DNA of 64,000 nt from Pseudomonas sp. GV085 (lineage in GTDB: Bacteria; Pseudomonadota; Gammaproteobacteria; Pseudomonadales; Pseudomonadaceae): the NCBI RefSeq assembly GCF_003050925.1, contig NZ_QAOV01000004.1, positions 62,001 through 126,000 on the forward strand. Reading direction: 5' to 3'. How positions within the stretch are numbered: the stretch's first letter is position 1; each line of letters starts with the position of its first letter. Below are positions 22,742 to 33,425 of the stretch, piece by piece. The position numbers and the translations under genes are program-made. The notes below the pieces were generated by a model. It saw only the letters and a list, made by a program, of their open reading frames with translations. It did no database searches and was not told the DNA's origin.

Positions 22742-24184
22742 ATGAGCCACGACTATCCGAATATCGTCACTGAGCTGCTGCACAGCCTCGGTGGCAGCGA
22801 CAACCTCGAGCAGGCCGCGCATTGCGTCACACGGCTGCGCCTGGCCCTCAAGGACCCGAGCCTGGTCAACAGCGCCACGTTGAACCAGATCGATCTGGTC
22901 AAAGGCTCGTTCTTTACCGGCGGCCTGTTCCAGGTGGTCATCGGCCCCGGCGAAGTGGAGAAGGTCTACGCCGAGCTGCGCCGGCAAACCGGTCTCGCCG
23001 CCTCGACCATCGCCGACGTTAAACAAAAAAGCGCCGACAAGATCCACCCGATGCAGCGATTGGTGCGGGTATTTTCCGACGTGTTCATGCCGATTCTCCC
23101 GGCGCTGATCATTGCCGGCCTGCTGATGGGCATCAACAACCTGATCGGCGCCAAGGGCATGTTCATCGAGGGCAAGACCCTGCTCGATGCCTACCCCAAG
23201 CTTGACGGGCTCTGGAGCCTGATCAACCTGATGGCCAACACCTCGTTCGTGTTTCTCCCGGCGCTGGTGGGCTGGTCGGCGGCCAAGCGCTTTGGCGGCA
23301 GCGAAATCCTCGGCATTGTGCTCGGCCTGATGCTGGTGCACCCGGATCTGCTCAATGCCTGGAACTACGGCAAAGCAGTGGCGGGGCTGGAGGGGCAGAG
23401 CCTGCCGTACTTCGACATCCTCGGTATGTTTCAGATCGAGAAAGTCGGTTATCAGGGACAAATCCTGCCGATCCTGCTGGCGGCCTACGTGATGAGCGTG
23501 ATCGAAAAGTGGCTGCGGGCGCGAGTGCCTAACGCGGTGCAATTGCTGGTGGTGCCGATCACTACCATCGTCGTCACCGGTGTGCTGGCGCTGGCGGTGA
23601 TTGGCCCGGTAACCCGTCATCTGGGGATTCTCATCACCGAAGGCGTGGTCACCCTGTTCGACCTGGCGCCCATGGTCGGCGGCGCGATTTTCGGGCTGCT
23701 CTACGCACCGCTGGTGATCACCGGTATGCACCACATGTTTCTCGCGGTCGACCTGCAACTGATCTCCACCCAGGGCGGCACGTTCATCTGGCCGATGATC
23801 GTCATGTCCAACCTCGCCCAGGGCAGCGCGGCACTGGCGGTGTTTTACATGACCCGCAGTGTGCGGGACAAAAGCATGGCCTCGACTTCGGCGATTTCTG
23901 CCTACTTCGGCATCACCGAACCGGCCATGTTCGGGGTCAACCTGCGCTACAAGTTTCCGTTCTATGCGGCCCTGATCGGTTCGGCGCTGGGCAGCGTTTT
24001 CCTGTCGCTGAACAAGGTCCAGGCCTCGGCGATCGGCGTCGGCGGATTGCCCGGTTTCATCTCGATCATTCCGCAGTTCATTCCGATGTTCGTGATCGGG
24101 ATGGTGATTGCCATGGTCGTGCCGTTTGTTCTGACCTGCGGGTTGAGCATGAGGATTGTCCGGCCAGGGTATCGGGTCGCCTGA
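22742..24184 (+). CDS. treB: PTS trehalose-specific EIIBC component
   Basis: A 480-residue inner-membrane permease that takes up trehalose while phosphorylating it to trehalose 6-phosphate. The N-terminal EIIB domain (about 1-85) has LGGSDNLEQAAHCVTRLRLA, with C28 as the phosphorylated cysteine. The EIIC domain follows with some ten hydrophobic helices and the ITGMHHMF and GITEPAMFGVN motifs. No EIIA domain is attached; it is found in the fused protein at 27452. ATG 22742 follows TGGAAGAACAAGC. First gene of the trehalose operon. Confidence 0.96.
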   Translation: MSHDYPNIVTELLHSLGGSDNLEQAAHCVTRLRLALKDPSLVNSATLNQIDLVKGSFFTGGLFQVVIGPGEVEKVYAELRRQTGLAASTIADVKQKSADKIHPMQRLVRVFSDVFMPILPALIIAGLLMGINNLIGAKGMFIEGKTLLDAYPKLDGLWSLINLMANTSFVFLPALVGWSAAKRFGGSEILGIVLGLMLVHPDLLNAWNYGKAVAGLEGQSLPYFDILGMFQIEKVGYQGQILPILLAAYVMSVIEKWLRARVPNAVQLLVVPITTIVVTGVLALAVIGPVTRHLGILITEGVVTLFDLAPMVGGAIFGLLYAPLVITGMHHMFLAVDLQLISTQGGTFIWPMIVMSNLAQGSAALAVFYMTRSVRDKSMASTSAISAYFGITEPAMFGVNLRYKFPFYAALIGSALGSVFLSLNKVQASAIGVGGLPGFISIIPQFIPMFVIGMVIAMVVPFVLTCGLSMRIVRPGYRVA

Positions 24185-24191
24185 CAGATCG

Positions 24192-24260
24192 CATTCGCGA
24201 GCAGGCTCGCTCCCACAGGTTGACCGCATTCCAAATGTGGGAGCGAGCCTGCTCGCGAAG
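24192..24260. repeat. REP doublet between treB and treC
   Basis: Arms TTCGCGAGCAGGCTCGCTCC and GGAGCGAGCCTGCTCGCGAA are inverted around a short spacer. Within an operon it may act as an RNA stabiliser or attenuator. Confidence 0.9.
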
Positions 24261-24303
24261 AGGCCCGCAAGGCCAGTACAAAACTTACTGAAGGAATAGC
24301 GCC

Positions 24304-25953
24304 ATGCAAGACTGGCAACGTTCGGTGATCTACCAGATCTACCCGAAGAGTTTTCACAGCCACGCCGGCAAACCCACGGGGGATTTGCTCGGCGTCGTGG
24401 CCAAGCTCGATTACCTGCACTGGCTGGGTGTCGATTGCCTGTGGATCACGCCGTTCCTGCGTTCGCCCCAGCGCGACAACGGTTACGACATCAGCGATTA
24501 CTACGCCATCGACCCGAGCTACGGGACCATGGCCGACTGCGAGTTGCTGATCGCCGAGGCCGGTAAGCGCGGGATCAAATTGATGCTCGACATCGTGGTC
24601 AATCACACCTCGATCGAACACACCTGGTTCCAGCAGGCCCGCAGCAGCCTCGATAACCCTTACCGCGACTTCTACATCTGGCGCGACCAGCCGAACAACT
24701 GGGAATCCAAGTTCGGCGGTTCGGCCTGGGAGTACGAGGCCCAGACCGGTCAATACTATCTGCACTTGTTCGACCACACGCAGGCCGACCTGAACTGGGA
24801 CAACCCCCAGGTGCGTGCCGAAGTCTTCAAGATGATGCGTTTCTGGCGCGACAAAGGCGTGGGTGGTTTCCGTCTGGACGTGATCAACCTGATTTCCAAA
24901 CCAGCGGATTTCCCCGAGGACAACACCGACGGTCGACGTTTCTACACCGACGGCCCGAACGTCCACGACTACTTGCAGCAAATGCACCGTGAAGTGTTCG
25001 AAGGCCATGACCTGATCAACGTCGGCGAGATGTCATCCACCAGCCTGGAACACTGCATTCGCTATTCGCGGCCAGAGTCGAAAGAGCTCTCGATGACCTT
25101 CAACTTTCATCACTTGAAGGTGGATTACCCGAACCTGCAAAAGTGGATTCGCGCCGATTTCGACTTCCTCGCACTCAAGCGCATCCTCTCCGACTGGCAA
25201 ACCGGCATGCAGGCCGGCGGCGGCTGGAACGCACTGTTCTGGTGTAACCACGATCAGCCACGGGTGGTCTCGCGTTTTGGTCATGACGGTGAGCATCGGG
25301 TGGAGTCGGCGAAGATGCTCGGTACGGCGCTGCATTTCCTGCAGGGCACGCCGTTTGTGTATCAAGGTGAAGAACTGGGCATGACCAATCCGGGGTTCGA
25401 TCACATCGATCAGTACCGCGATGTCGAAACCCTGAACATTTACCGGCTCAAGCGCGAAGCCGGTAGCAGCGATGCCGACAACATGGCGGCGATCATGCAG
25501 AAGTCCCGGGACAACGGTCGCACGCCCATGCACTGGAACGCCGGGCCGAACGCCGGTTTCAGCGCTGCCGAACCATGGATCGGGGTGCCGGCCAACGCGG
25601 CGCAGATCAACGTCGCCCACCAACTCGACGACCCGGATTCCGTGCTGCATCACTACCGTCAGCTGATCGCCCTGCGCCGCCGTGAAACGCTGATGTCCGA
25701 CGGTGTGTATCGGCAGTTGTTGCCTGAGCACACGCAAATATGGGCGTACGTGCGTGAAGGCCATGGCGAGCGTTTGCTGGTGCTGAACAACTTCTACGGC
25801 ACGCCGTGCGAAGTCGAACTGCCGGATGAGGTGATCAGCGAAGCGATGGCGCAACGGCTGGTGATCAGCAACTACCCGGACTGTCCGCTGCGTAGTCAGC
25901 AGGTGTTTTTACGGCCATTCGAGTCGTTCGTGCTGCACCTGACTAACCACTAG
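24304..25953 (+). CDS. treC: Alpha,alpha-phosphotrehalase (trehalose-6-phosphate hydrolase)
   Basis: TreC splits trehalose 6-phosphate into glucose and glucose 6-phosphate in the cytoplasm. The 549-residue GH13 enzyme starts MQDWQRSVIYQIYPKSF. It shows the GH13 regions DIVVNHTS, GGFRLDVIN (aspartate nucleophile), INVGEMSST (acid/base glutamate) and FWCNHDQPR. ATG 24304 follows GAAGGAATAGCGCC, a good ribosome site. It acts directly on the product of TreB. Confidence 0.96.
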   Translation: MQDWQRSVIYQIYPKSFHSHAGKPTGDLLGVVAKLDYLHWLGVDCLWITPFLRSPQRDNGYDISDYYAIDPSYGTMADCELLIAEAGKRGIKLMLDIVVNHTSIEHTWFQQARSSLDNPYRDFYIWRDQPNNWESKFGGSAWEYEAQTGQYYLHLFDHTQADLNWDNPQVRAEVFKMMRFWRDKGVGGFRLDVINLISKPADFPEDNTDGRRFYTDGPNVHDYLQQMHREVFEGHDLINVGEMSSTSLEHCIRYSRPESKELSMTFNFHHLKVDYPNLQKWIRADFDFLALKRILSDWQTGMQAGGGWNALFWCNHDQPRVVSRFGHDGEHRVESAKMLGTALHFLQGTPFVYQGEELGMTNPGFDHIDQYRDVETLNIYRLKREAGSSDADNMAAIMQKSRDNGRTPMHWNAGPNAGFSAAEPWIGVPANAAQINVAHQLDDPDSVLHHYRQLIALRRRETLMSDGVYRQLLPEHTQIWAYVREGHGERLLVLNNFYGTPCEVELPDEVISEAMAQRLVISNYPDCPLRSQQVFLRPFESFVLHLTNH

Positions 25954-27285
<1,332 letters not shown>

Positions 27286-27297
27286 ACGCAGCATGAC

Positions 27298-27397
27298 CCC
27301 CGTAGGAGCTGCCGAAGGCTGCGATCTTTTGATCTTGACGTCCTTGCGGACGCAAAAGATCGTCCGAACGCGGCCCGAACCTTCGGCAGCGCCTACC
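27298..27397. repeat. REP element between the porin and EI-fusion genes
   Basis: The left arm GTAGGAGCTGCCGAAGGCTG is second class. The right arm (27354-27396) is a variant carrying CGTCCGAACGCGGCCCGAAC. That variant is found again in reverse orientation at 30318-30362. Confidence 0.85.
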
Positions 27398-27451
27398 CGG
27401 TACCGCAATATCCCAGCGTCTTTTATAAAGAACAAAACAGCAGGTGACGTC

Positions 27452-29986
27452 ATGGCCACACCCCAACAATTGCAACTGCTGGCACCTTTGTCCGGCGTGC
27501 TGATGCCGCTGGACCAGGTGCCCGATCAGGTGTTTTCCAGCCGCGTGATCGGTGACGGTCTATGCATCGATCCGACCTCGCAAACCTTGTGCGCACCGCT
27601 GGCAGGAGTGATCAGCAACGTGCAGGCCAGTGGGCATGCGGTCAGCATCACTGACGACAATGGCGTGCAGGTATTGATGCACATCGGCCTCGACACCGTG
27701 AACCTGGCCGGCAAGGGTTTCACCCGGTTGGTGGAAGAAGGTCAGCGGGTGGTGGTGGGGCAGGCGCTGATCGAGTTCGATGCCGATTACATTGCCTTGA
27801 ACGCCCGCAGTTTGTTGACCTTGATGCTGGTGGTCAGCGGTGAGCCGTTCACCTGGCTGGCGCCCGAAACGGGTGTGGTGGAAAGTGGCCAGCCGCTGCT
27901 GAGTCTGAATCCATCCGAAGTGGCGGCCGATGAGCGGATTGCGCAGGAGGGCGAAGCGCTGTTCTCCAAACCGGTGACGCTGGCCAATGCCAACGGCTTG
28001 CACGCTCGCCCTGCGGCAGTGTTTGCCCAGGCGGCGAAAGGCTTTTCGGCGAGCATTTGCCTGCATAAACAGCAGGCCAGCGCGAACGCCAAATCCCTGG
28101 TGGCGATCATGGCTTTGCAGACCGCCCATGGTGATGTCCTGCAGGTCAGCGCGGCGGGCGCGGATGCCGAAGCGGCGATCAAGACGCTGGCCGAGTTGCT
28201 GGCTGCCGGTTGCGGAGAAACCGTGACGGTGGTGGCAGAGGCCGAGACAGTTGTGGTCGAGACCTCATCGCTGAAAGTGCTGCGCGGCGTCTGCGCCTCG
28301 GCGGGGTCGGCGTTTGGCCAAGTGGTGCAAATTGCGCAGCAGACACTTGAGGTGAGCGAGTTCGGCGAGAGTCCGCAGGCAGAGCGCGAGCACCTGTCCC
28401 GGGCGTTGGCGGCGGCGGTTATGGCACTGCAGCAGTTGCGTGACAACGCCACAGGTGACGCCCAGGCAGACATCTTCAAGGCGCATCAGGAACTGCTCGA
28501 AGACCCAGGCCTGCTGGATCAGGCCCTGGCACTGATCAACGCCGGCAACAGCGCCGGTTTCGCCTGGCGTGCGGCCACCGAGTCGACGGCAGCCTTGTTC
28601 AAAAGCCTGGGCAATGCTTTGCTGGCCGAACGGGCCGCAGACCTGGCCGATGTCGGTCAACGGGTGCTCAAGTTGATTCTCGGTGTAGAAGATCGTGCGA
28701 TGGAGTTGCCGGACGGGGCGATTCTGATTGCCGAGCAACTGACGCCCTCCCAAACGGCTGGTCTGGACACGCGCAAGGTGCTGGGGTTCGCCACGGTCGG
28801 CGGTGGAGCTACCAGCCATGTGGCGATTCTCGCGCGGGCCTTCGGCTTGCCGGCGATCTGCGGCTTGCCGGTTCAGGTGTTGGCACTGGCCAACGGCACC
28901 CGGGTGTTGCTCGATGCCGACAAGGGCGAGTTGCAGCTGGATCCTGATCTGGCCGCCATCGAGCAGTTGCAAACCCATCGTCAGCAGCAAAAGAAACGCC
29001 AGCAATACGAGCTTGAAAATGCAGGACTGGCCGCCTGTACCCGTGATGGGCATCACGTTGAAATCACCGCCAATATCGCTTCGCTGGCCGAAGCCGAACA
29101 GGCGATGGCGCTGGGTGGCGAGGGCGTCGGTCTGTTGCGTTCGGAGTTTCTTTATCTGGATCGCAATCATGCGCCAAGCCATGACGAGCAAGCGTCCACC
29201 TACAGCGCCATCGCCCGCACCCTGGGGCCAGCGCGCAATCTGGTGGTGCGCACCCTGGATGTCGGCGGTGACAAGCCGTTGGCCTACGTGCCGATGGAGC
29301 GCGAAACCAACCCGTTTTTGGGCATGCGCGGGATTCGTTTGTGCCTGGAGCGTCCGCAACTGTTGCGCGATCAGTTCAAGGCGATTTTGAGCAGCGCCGG
29401 GCTGGCTCGCCTGCACATCATGCTGCCGATGGTCGCGCAGCTGTCGGAGTTGCGGCTGGCTCGTCAGCTGCTTGCAGAAGAGGCGCTGGCATTGGGGCTC
29501 ACGGAACTGCCGAAACTGGGGATCATGATCGAAGTACCAGCGGCGGCGTTGATGGCTGACCTGTTTGCGCCCGAGGTGGATTTCTTCTCCATCGGCACCA
29601 ACGACCTGACCCAATACACCCTGGCCATGGACCGCGATCACCCACGGCTGGCCAGTCAGGCCGACAGTTTTCATCCGTCGGTGTTGCGCTTGATTGCCAG
29701 CACCGTGAAAGGCGCTCATGCCCATGGCAAATGGGTCGGTGTGTGCGGCGCCATGGCTTCGGAAAAACTGGCGGTGCCGCTGTTGCTGGGGCTTGGGGTG
29801 GATGAGCTTTCGGTGAGTGTGCCGTTGATTCCGGCGATCAAAGCGGTGGTTCGTGAAGTGGACCTGCTGGATTGCCAGGCCATCGCCCAGCAGGTGCTGG
29901 GGCTGGAAAGTGCCGAGCAGGTACGCGAGGCATTGCGGCAGCACCACGAGACAACGGTCAATACTTCACTGGTTCTGGAGAACTGA
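27452..29986 (+). CDS. PTS EIIA-HPr-Enzyme I fusion protein
   Basis: An 844-residue protein carrying the soluble phosphate relay for sugar uptake. A glucose-type EIIA domain (about 1-150, active His77 in VLMHIGLDTVNL) leads to HPr (about 170-255, His184 in NGLHARPAAVF) and then Enzyme I (about 270-844, His456 in GGGATSHVAILAR, with later LLRSEFLYLDR and SIGTNDLTQYTLAMDRDH motifs). Phosphate would pass from PEP through EI, HPr and EIIA to C28 of TreB. ATG 27452 lies after CAGGTGACGTC and starts the EIIA domain; the open frame further upstream crosses a REP element. It resembles the fused PTS proteins for GlcNAc or fructose in Pseudomonas, but the context points to trehalose. Confidence 0.94.
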   Translation: MATPQQLQLLAPLSGVLMPLDQVPDQVFSSRVIGDGLCIDPTSQTLCAPLAGVISNVQASGHAVSITDDNGVQVLMHIGLDTVNLAGKGFTRLVEEGQRVVVGQALIEFDADYIALNARSLLTLMLVVSGEPFTWLAPETGVVESGQPLLSLNPSEVAADERIAQEGEALFSKPVTLANANGLHARPAAVFAQAAKGFSASICLHKQQASANAKSLVAIMALQTAHGDVLQVSAAGADAEAAIKTLAELLAAGCGETVTVVAEAETVVVETSSLKVLRGVCASAGSAFGQVVQIAQQTLEVSEFGESPQAEREHLSRALAAAVMALQQLRDNATGDAQADIFKAHQELLEDPGLLDQALALINAGNSAGFAWRAATESTAALFKSLGNALLAERAADLADVGQRVLKLILGVEDRAMELPDGAILIAEQLTPSQTAGLDTRKVLGFATVGGGATSHVAILARAFGLPAICGLPVQVLALANGTRVLLDADKGELQLDPDLAAIEQLQTHRQQQKKRQQYELENAGLAACTRDGHHVEITANIASLAEAEQAMALGGEGVGLLRSEFLYLDRNHAPSHDEQASTYSAIARTLGPARNLVVRTLDVGGDKPLAYVPMERETNPFLGMRGIRLCLERPQLLRDQFKAILSSAGLARLHIMLPMVAQLSELRLARQLLAEEALALGLTELPKLGIMIEVPAAALMADLFAPEVDFFSIGTNDLTQYTLAMDRDHPRLASQADSFHPSVLRLIASTVKGAHAHGKWVGVCGAMASEKLAVPLLLGLGVDELSVSVPLIPAIKAVVREVDLLDCQAIAQQVLGLESAEQVREALRQHHETTVNTSLVLEN

Positions 29987-29988
29987 GC

Positions 29989-30279
29989 ATGTTCGAGAAA
30001 ATGCAGCGGGCGTTCTGGAAAGCGTTGACGCCGGACCTGGTGGTGGATGAGCCGAAAGTGGTGGCTCAGCCTGTTTGCGGTTTGGCCCCGAATGTCGTGG
30101 CCGCGCTGGGTGGTGTGGATAACCTCAAGTCGCAACAGCCGGTGGCGCTGACCCGGGTGCGGGTGGAGTTGCGGGATGTGGTGCAAATGGATCGGCAGGC
30201 GCTAACGGCTGCGGGGGTGCCGGGAGTGATGCTGCTGGAGGGTGGAGTTGTTCATCTGATCACCGGCCTTCAGCCATAA
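29989..30279 (+). CDS. EIIB-like PTS domain protein lacking the active cysteine
   Basis: A 96-residue protein two bases after the EI-fusion stop. It aligns by eye with the EIIB domain of TreB: VVAALGGVDNLKSQQPVALT here against LLHSLGGSDNLEQAAHCVTR there, with RVRVELRD and GVMLLEGGVVHLITG following. The phosphorylatable cysteine (C28 of TreB) is replaced by Ala53. It cannot act as a normal phosphocarrier, so a regulatory or structural role is possible, or decay. Its only cysteine (VAQPVCGLAP) lies elsewhere. Tight spacing suggests translational coupling to the EI fusion. Confidence 0.88.
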   Translation: MFEKMQRAFWKALTPDLVVDEPKVVAQPVCGLAPNVVAALGGVDNLKSQQPVALTRVRVELRDVVQMDRQALTAAGVPGVMLLEGGVVHLITGLQP

Positions 30280-30315
30280 CCGGACCTTTGTGATGAGGGG
30301 GGGCCGCCCCTCACC

Positions 30316-30366
30316 CCGTAGGAGCTGCCGAAGGTTCGGGCCGCGTTCGGACGATCTTTTGATCTT
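30316..30366. repeat. REP half-element after the EIIB-like gene
   Basis: A single arm, GTAGGAGCTGCCGAAGGTTC followed by GGGCCGCGTTCGGACGATCT, is the near-perfect reverse complement of 27354-27396. The remaining sequence to 30480 shows no gene and no clear promoter. Confidence 0.8.
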
Positions 30367-30480
30367 GCTCTTGTGGCGACCATCCGCCGCTCTGCCCTTA
30401 CTGTTTCTCAACCGCAGGTGTATCGTATTCGCCTTTTGCAGGCCCCTCGCCTGTGGTTGATACGTGAGGTAGTTGAGTTC

Positions 30481-31857
30481 ATGTCCTTTACCCGTCGCCA
30501 ATTCCTCGGTGGCCTGGCCGGTCTTGTTGTCGTTGGTGTCGGAGCCGGTGGCGCGTCGCGTTACTGGCTGGGCAAAATGGCCGACGCTGACGCCGGCCAC
30601 GACTATGAGCTGATCGCCGCCCCGCTGGACGTCGAACTGGTGGCCGGGCACAAGACTCAGGCCTGGGCGTTCGGCCCATCGGCGCCGGGCACTGAGTTGC
30701 GCGTGCGTCAGGGCGAATGGCTGCGGGTGCGCTTCATCAACCACCTGCCGGTGGCGACCACCATTCACTGGCACGGCATTCGTCTGCCGCTGGAAATGGA
30801 CGGTGTGCCGTATGTCTCGCAATTGCCGGTGCTGCCGGGCGAGTACTTCGACTACAAATTCCGCGTGCCCGACGCCGGCAGCTACTGGTATCACCCACAC
30901 GTGAACAGCAGCGAAGAACTCGGTCGCGGACTGGTCGGCCCGTTGATCATCGAGGAGCGCGAGCCCACCGGTTTCAAATACGAAAAGACCTTGAGCCTCA
31001 AGAGCTGGCACGTCGATGAAGAGGGCGCGTTCGTCGCGTTCAGCATTCCTCGCGAAGCAGCCCGTGGCGGCACGGCGGGGGGCTTGTCGACCATCAACGG
31101 TGTCTCACAAGCGGTGATCGACTTGCCCGCCGGGCAGATCACCCGCGTACGCCTGCTCAACCTCGACAATACGCTGACGTATCGTCTCAATATCCCAGGC
31201 GTCGAAGCGCAGATCTACGCGCTGGACGGCAATCCGATTGAACCACGACCACTGGGCAAGGAATACTGGCTGGGTCCTGGCATGCGCATTTGCCTGGCGA
31301 TCAAGGCCCCGCCGGCCGGTGAAGAGCTGTCGTTACGCAACGGTCCGGTGCGCCTGGGCACGTTCCGTTCGGTGGCCAATACCGATGCGCCGACCGAGTG
31401 GCCACCGGCACTGCCGGCCAATCCGATCGCCGAACCGGACCTGGCCAATGCCGAGAAACTCAACTTCAATTTCGAATGGGTCGGCTCGGTATCGGTCAAC
31501 GTCGAAAACGGCAAGCCGCCGAGCCTGTGGCAGATCAACGGCAAGGCCTGGGACATCAGCGACAAGACCTGCGCCGACCGCCCGATTGCCAAGCTTGAGA
31601 AGGGCAAGAGCTACATTTTCGAATTGAAGAACATGACTCAGTACCAACACCCGATTCACCTGCACGGCATGAGCTTCAAGGTCATTGCCTCGAACCGGCA
31701 CAAGGTCATTCCGTATTTCACCGACACCTACCTGCTGGGCAAGAACGAGCGCGCGCAAGTGGCGCTGGTGGCGGATAATCCTGGCGTGTGGATGTTCCAC
31801 TGCCATGTGATCGATCACATGGAAACCGGCCTGATGGCCGCCATCGAGGTGGCGTGA
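30481..31857 (+). CDS. Multicopper oxidase with Tat signal
   Basis: A 458-residue periplasmic laccase-like enzyme. The N-terminus MSFTRRQFLGGLAGLVVVG is a twin-arginine signal. All copper-ligand motifs are present: HWHG (96-99), YHPHV, HPIHLHG, and HCHVIDHMETGLM with an axial methionine. Likely activities are copper(I) or phenol oxidation. In P. aeruginosa, as I recall, the homologue lies between tadA and guaA; here the tre operon separates it from guaA. ATG 30481 is at the Tat signal. Its stop overlaps the tadA start by one base (TGATG). Confidence 0.94.
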   Translation: MSFTRRQFLGGLAGLVVVGVGAGGASRYWLGKMADADAGHDYELIAAPLDVELVAGHKTQAWAFGPSAPGTELRVRQGEWLRVRFINHLPVATTIHWHGIRLPLEMDGVPYVSQLPVLPGEYFDYKFRVPDAGSYWYHPHVNSSEELGRGLVGPLIIEEREPTGFKYEKTLSLKSWHVDEEGAFVAFSIPREAARGGTAGGLSTINGVSQAVIDLPAGQITRVRLLNLDNTLTYRLNIPGVEAQIYALDGNPIEPRPLGKEYWLGPGMRICLAIKAPPAGEELSLRNGPVRLGTFRSVANTDAPTEWPPALPANPIAEPDLANAEKLNFNFEWVGSVSVNVENGKPPSLWQINGKAWDISDKTCADRPIAKLEKGKSYIFELKNMTQYQHPIHLHGMSFKVIASNRHKVIPYFTDTYLLGKNERAQVALVADNPGVWMFHCHVIDHMETGLMAAIEVA

Positions 31858-32354
31858 TGCGACAGATTCGTCCCGCTGCCATCATCGACCGCAGTCGTGA
31901 TCGCGAATTCATGCACGAAGCCCTGGCACTGGCGGCGCAAGGCGCGGCCCTTGGCGAAGTGCCGGTGGGCGCTGTGCTGGTACAGGACGGGGAAATCATC
32001 GGGCGCGGTTTCAATTGCCCGATCAGTGCCAGTGACCCGAGCGCTCACGCCGAGATGGTCGCCATCCGCGCCGCCGCCCAGGCCGTGAGCAACTACCGCC
32101 TGCCGGGCAGCACGCTGTATGTGACGCTGGAACCGTGCAGCATGTGCGCAGGCCTGATCGTGCATTCGCGGATTGCGCGGGTGGTGTACGGCGCACTAGA
32201 GCCGAAAGCCGGGATCGTGCAGAGCCAGGGGCAGTTTTTTACCCAGGGCTTTTTGAATCACCGGGTGTTGTATGAAGGCGGGGTGTTGGCGCAGGAGTGC
32301 GGGGCGGTGCTGAGCGAGTTCTTCAAGGCCCGAAGAGCGAGGCCCGCAGACTGA
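31857..32354 (+). CDS. tadA: tRNA-specific adenosine deaminase TadA
   Basis: TadA converts A34 to inosine in tRNA-Arg(ACG), needed to read CGN codons. The 165-residue deaminase has the zinc ligands in DPSAHAEMVAIR (His and catalytic Glu) and EPCSMCAGLIVHSRI. ATG 31857 overlaps the multicopper oxidase stop by one base, which implies coupled translation. An in-frame start further upstream lies inside the oxidase gene and is rejected. Confidence 0.96.
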   Translation: MRQIRPAAIIDRSRDREFMHEALALAAQGAALGEVPVGAVLVQDGEIIGRGFNCPISASDPSAHAEMVAIRAAAQAVSNYRLPGSTLYVTLEPCSMCAGLIVHSRIARVVYGALEPKAGIVQSQGQFFTQGFLNHRVLYEGGVLAQECGAVLSEFFKARRARPAD

Positions 32355-32363
32355 ACACCGAAC

Positions 32364-32452
32364 CCCTGTAGGAGCGAGCCTGCTCGCGATGGTGTATCAG
32401 CTACATTGATGCCGACTGACACACCATCGCGAGCAGGCTCGCTCCTACAGGG
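32364..32452. repeat. REP doublet between convergent tadA and cmoB
   Basis: Inverted arms CTGTAGGAGCGAGCCTGCTC and GAGCAGGCTCGCTCCTACAG. The inner part contains ATTGATGCCGACTGACACAC, which reappears reverse-complemented in the element at 38.2 kb. Confidence 0.92.
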
Positions 32453-32468
32453 ATCTCCGTCGGGACAA

Positions 32469-33425
32469 TTATTTTCGGGCGACGATGACGGCCCGCATCG
32501 GCGCCGGCAAACCTTCGATGGTCTTGCTGTGATCCTCGGGATCGAGGAAGTCACTGAGCGACTGATACTTCATCCACTCCGTCCCGCGCTGCTCCTCGAC
32601 CGTGGTGGTGCTCACGTCCACGCACTTCACATCGGTGAACCCTGCGCGACGCAACCACAACTCCAGCGCCGGCACCGATGGCAGGAACCACACGTTACGC
32701 ATCTGCGCGTAGCGGTCTTCCGGCACCAGCACCTGGTGTTTGTCGCCTTCGACTACCAGCGTTTCCAGCACCAGTTCGCCGCCCTTGACCAGACAATCCT
32801 TCAGCGCCAGCAAATGCTCGATGGGCGAACGACGGTGGTAGAACACGCCCATGGAAAACACTGTGTCGAAACCTTCGAGGTTTGGCGGCAGGTCTTCGAA
32901 CGGGAAGGGCAGGTGCCAGGCATTCGGCTCGGACAGGTAACGCTGCACCGCCTGGAACTGACAGAAGAACAGCCAGTTCGGATCGACACCGATCACACTG
33001 TCGGCACCGGCGCCGAGCATGCGCCACATGTAGTAGCCGTTGCCGCAGCCGACATCGAGGATGCGCTTGCCCGCAAGGTCCAGGTGCGGGGCGACCCGCG
33101 ACCATTTCCAGTCCGAGCGCCATTCAGTGTCGACGTGCACGCCGAACAGGTCGAACGGTCCCTTGCGCCATGGCGACAGGCCCATCAACGCGGTGCGCAT
33201 TTGCGCGCGGGTTTCATCGTCGCAATCGGTGTCCAGCTTCAGGCCATTGAGCAAATCGACTTCGCTCGGCTGGATCTTCGGCAGGGCGTCCAGTGCGCTT
33301 TGCCAGCGCTCCAGATCGCCATGACCCTTTTCCATTTTCTTGTCGAGTTGTGCCTGCAGGGTGTTGGCCCAGTCGGCCAGCGGGGTGCCGGCCAGACGGC
33401 GGGCGAGGGGGGACAGATCAATCAT
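32469..33425 (-). CDS. cmoB: tRNA U34 carboxymethyltransferase CmoB
   Basis: CmoB uses carboxy-S-adenosylmethionine to turn 5-hydroxyuridine 34 into 5-carboxymethoxyuridine in several tRNAs. The 318-residue protein begins [19 protein letters not shown]. It has the methyltransferase glycine loop [18 protein letters not shown] and [14 protein letters not shown], plus [20 protein letters not shown]. It overlaps the cmoA stop by four bases (ATGA). CmoA supplies its cofactor, so the pair forms one functional unit. Confidence 0.97.
   Translation of the reverse strand: MIDLSPLARRLAGTPLADWANTLQAQLDKKMEKGHGDLERWQSALDALPKIQPSEVDLLNGLKLDTDCDDETRAQMRTALMGLSPWRKGPFDLFGVHVDTEWRSDWKWSRVAPHLDLAGKRILDVGCGNGYYMWRMLGAGADSVIGVDPNWLFFCQFQAVQRYLSEPNAWHLPFPFEDLPPNLEGFDTVFSMGVFYHRRSPIEHLLALKDCLVKGGELVLETLVVEGDKHQVLVPEDRYAQMRNVWFLPSVPALELWLRRAGFTDVKCVDVSTTTVEEQRGTEWMKYQSLSDFLDPEDHSKTIEGLPAPMRAVIVARK

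Noticed and set aside
22505..24229. Upstream extension of the treR frame through treB
   Set aside because: This part is antisense to the well-supported treB gene; TreR starts at its GntR domain at 22504.
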